Virus record (IMG/VR): IMGVR_UViG_3300048586_000889
Coordinates: 1 to 37,522 of that record
Strand: one strand, 5' to 3'
Length of the DNA: 37,522 nucleotides
DNA from: a virus
The notes under the pieces were generated by a model. The model was not told where the DNA came from. It did no database searches and worked only from the letters and a program-made list of their open reading frames with translations. The position numbers and the translations under genes were made by a program. Below, one piece after another: positions 36,474 to 37,522 of the stretch. Position 1 is the stretch's first letter. Each line of letters opens with the position of its first letter.

Positions 36474-36767
36474 TCAGCCGGCCATTGCCGGCTTTGGTCC
36501 CAAAAACGACTCGAATGCTTCCCTTGGCTCTCCGAGATTGACGTAGATAACTTGCCCCTCGACGTGCGTAATCTGCAGCCCCATCTCGACGAGACTGCGC
36601 TCGACAAACTTCTGCGAGAAGGTGGACCTTCGACGCGACATGTCGATGCGACTCACCGAGCGCCCCTCTGCTCGGTCCCAAGCAATTTCACCGAGGGCAT
36701 AAGACAATGCCCCCGAATCGAACTCGCTCACTGGCTTCTCGAAAAAGACAAGTTTTGCAGGTTTCAT
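36474..36767 (-). CDS. Unknown early protein
   Basis: 97 aa from the ATG at 36767, which has GGAGG five bases upstream, better than an ATG at 36860. MKPAKLVFFEKPVSEFDSGA, LGEIAWDRAEGRSVSRID, a basic RRRSTFSQKFVERSLVE helix and a strand-rich end (ITHVEGQVIYVNLGEPREAF). The stop overlaps a 7-bp hairpin AGCCGGC-CATT-GCCGGCT (36476-36493). No family recognised. First gene after the XRE regulator, separated by tandem palindromes and a terminator. Confidence 0.62.
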   Translation of the reverse strand: MKPAKLVFFEKPVSEFDSGALSYALGEIAWDRAEGRSVSRIDMSRRRSTFSQKFVERSLVEMGLQITHVEGQVIYVNLGEPREAFESFLGPKPAMAG

Positions 36768-36879
36768 CACGTCCTCCCGATAGTGAAATCGGATCGGACT
36801 CAGGCGGGGAAAGCCTACGGATAAGAAGCTGCCCGCAAAGGGCTTTCGATCGCGAACCACACGGCCCAGAAACGAACAA

Positions 36880-36906
36880 AGCCCACTGAATCAGATCCAG
36901 AGGGCT
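36880..36906 (-). terminator. Terminator after the XRE gene
   Basis: On the minus strand a hairpin with outer stem AGCCC/GGGCT and a broken inner stem is followed by TTTGTT. Its outer five pairs and T-rich end fit a weak rho-independent terminator between the operator palindromes and the next gene. Confidence 0.5.
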
Positions 36907-36911
36907 ACGTT

Positions 36912-36960
36912 TTCGTAAATTTACGAACTTCCGTCAATCCAAAATTCGTAAATTTACGAA
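36912..36960. promoter_or_regulatory. Two identical 16-bp palindromes, operator pair
   Basis: TTCGTAAATTTACGAA occurs at 36912-36927 and again at 36945-36960; the second extends to an 18-bp palindrome. Centres are 33 bp apart, about three helical turns, so two dimers would lie on the same DNA face. The second overlaps the stop codon of the XRE gene. They are probably binding sites of a dimeric repressor, most simply the neighbouring XRE protein. Confidence 0.7.
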
Positions 36961-37187
36961 TCTTTTTCCGGGACGATCTCGAGACGGTATCCGAGGGCCT
37001 TGAGTATCGATTCCACTCTAGCAATCGTCGGAGTCGCTCGGTAATTGCCTCGTCTAAGCCCCGAGATTAAATCTCGCTGCACGCCGGCGCGTTCAGCGAT
37101 CGCGTTGCCAGAGTCTCCCTTCTGGCAAGCGTCTTCGATTAGACGACCGAGCTCGTGCATCAAGTCTTCGCCGGTCAAGGTTGGCAT
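36954..37187 (-). CDS. XRE-family transcriptional regulator
   Basis: 77 aa from the ATG at 37187, with AAAGGA nine bases upstream; in-frame ATGs at 37196 and 37238 are alternatives. The HTH is GNAIAERAGVQRDLISGLRR (27-46), with helix 2 and recognition helix 3 in the usual XRE spacing. The end, ARVESILKALGYRLEIVP, is the terminal helix-strand of HigA/antitoxin-type XRE proteins. It can be a Cro-like or antitoxin-like repressor. The palindromes just downstream are plausible targets; an inverted repeat at 37243-37268 lies upstream. Confidence 0.8.
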   Translation of the reverse strand: MPTLTGEDLMHELGRLIEDACQKGDSGNAIAERAGVQRDLISGLRRGNYRATPTIARVESILKALGYRLEIVPEKDS

Positions 37188-37242
37188 TTCAATCATTCCT
37201 TTACGATAGTCAAAACGCTGCTGCTGAGCTACTCGCATTCAA

Positions 37243-37268
37243 CTTCAATTTCAGAAACCGAATTGAAG
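37243..37268. promoter_or_regulatory. Inverted repeat upstream of the XRE gene
   Basis: CTTCAATT (37243-37250) and AATTGAAG (37261-37268) form an 8-bp perfect inverted repeat with a 10-base spacer; outer TTCA/TGAA pairs nearly extend it. It sits between the XRE gene and the preceding gene and may be a promoter-proximal site or a weak terminator. It is unlike the TTCGTAAA palindromes. Confidence 0.4.
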
Positions 37269-37288
37269 TGAATGATTCTGTTGCTGGG

Positions 37289-37522
37289 TTAATAATCTCG
37301 TCCTTGATCCCTGCGTATTTGTTCACGGTCTCTTTCGAGAGCCTCCATCTGCTGTTTGCTTCTCGCCTTAGAATCGATTGCTTGCTTCCTTCGCTCATCG
37401 AGCCTTTCGCGAAGCCACCCATTCACTATTGAAGTTGCTTCTGCGAGGTCGCCAACACTAAATCCCAAGCGACTAAAGAGATCCGAAGCCTGCTGTTCAG
37501 TTGCAACAATCGGAACTTTCAT
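37289..37522 (-). CDS. Unknown small protein at the window end
   Basis: 77 aa whose ATG is the last codon of the window, so its upstream signals are not visible. PIVATEQQASDLFSRLGFSV (4-23) is like the N-terminal helix of excisionase- or regulator-type proteins, and the C-terminal half is a charged coil (RLDERRKQAIDSKARSKQQM). No family recognised. Same strand as the XRE gene. Confidence 0.5.
   Translation of the reverse strand: MKVPIVATEQQASDLFSRLGFSVGDLAEATSIVNGWLRERLDERRKQAIDSKARSKQQMEALERDREQIRRDQGRDY

Overview
This window looks like a nearly complete temperate siphophage or prophage genome, or a large prophage segment. The gene content is lambda-like: a GpA-type terminase, a gpW-like joining protein, a lambda-type portal, a protease-capsid fusion, a tail-tube gene, a G/GT-type tail assembly chaperone pair and a TP901-type tape measure protein. 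No host marker is present. The host is probably a Planctomycetota bacterium (Pirellulales-like). That is an inference from overall style: mid-range GC with very many TCGA, GATC and CGATCG words, few strong Shine-Dalgarno sites, CsrA, an ERV/ALR-like protein and a dockerin-like loop. It was not tested by any search.

Layout. Bases 1-2173 (+ strand) hold a tyrosine recombinase, then a short operon with its own promoter/operator: a RadC-like JAMM protein, a ribbon-helix-helix protein and a DUF1874-like protein. DUF1874 is the family of the viral anti-type-III-CRISPR ring nuclease AcrIII-1. Bases 25726 down to 2166 (- strand) are one long late region. In transcription order it encodes terminase, a DUF2806-like cargo gene, gpW, portal, a small Ig-like protein, a long tail fibre, a beta-helix tailspike, protease-capsid fusion, decoration protein, zincin, a membrane/lysis-like cluster, connector and tail genes, tape measure, and tail-tip proteins. 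Bases 37522 down to 25933 (- strand, with one + strand gene) are the early/middle region. It holds regulators (XRE protein, CsrA fusion), two tRNA-like genes with large insertions, a second tyrosine recombinase, small DNA-metabolism-type proteins, an O-like replication initiator with in-gene iterons, a phage sigma factor and a duplicated SNase-like protein. A DUF2971-like gene on the + strand interrupts it.

How it may work together (inference). An XRE repressor with tandem palindromic sites sits at the start of the early region. Replication would begin at the twelve-base iterons inside the initiator gene. The phage sigma factor lies just before the early terminator at about 25.8 kb and is well placed to switch on the late operon that starts with terminase. 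The + strand operon at 1-2.2 kb and the low-GC cargo genes (DUF2806, DUF2971) are the best candidates for counter-defence or superinfection functions.

Least expected features: the DUF1874-like protein with its catalytic motif altered, the two tRNA-like genes with insertions in the anticodon/variable region, CsrA carrying an extra C-terminal domain, and host-recognition genes lying inside the head module.
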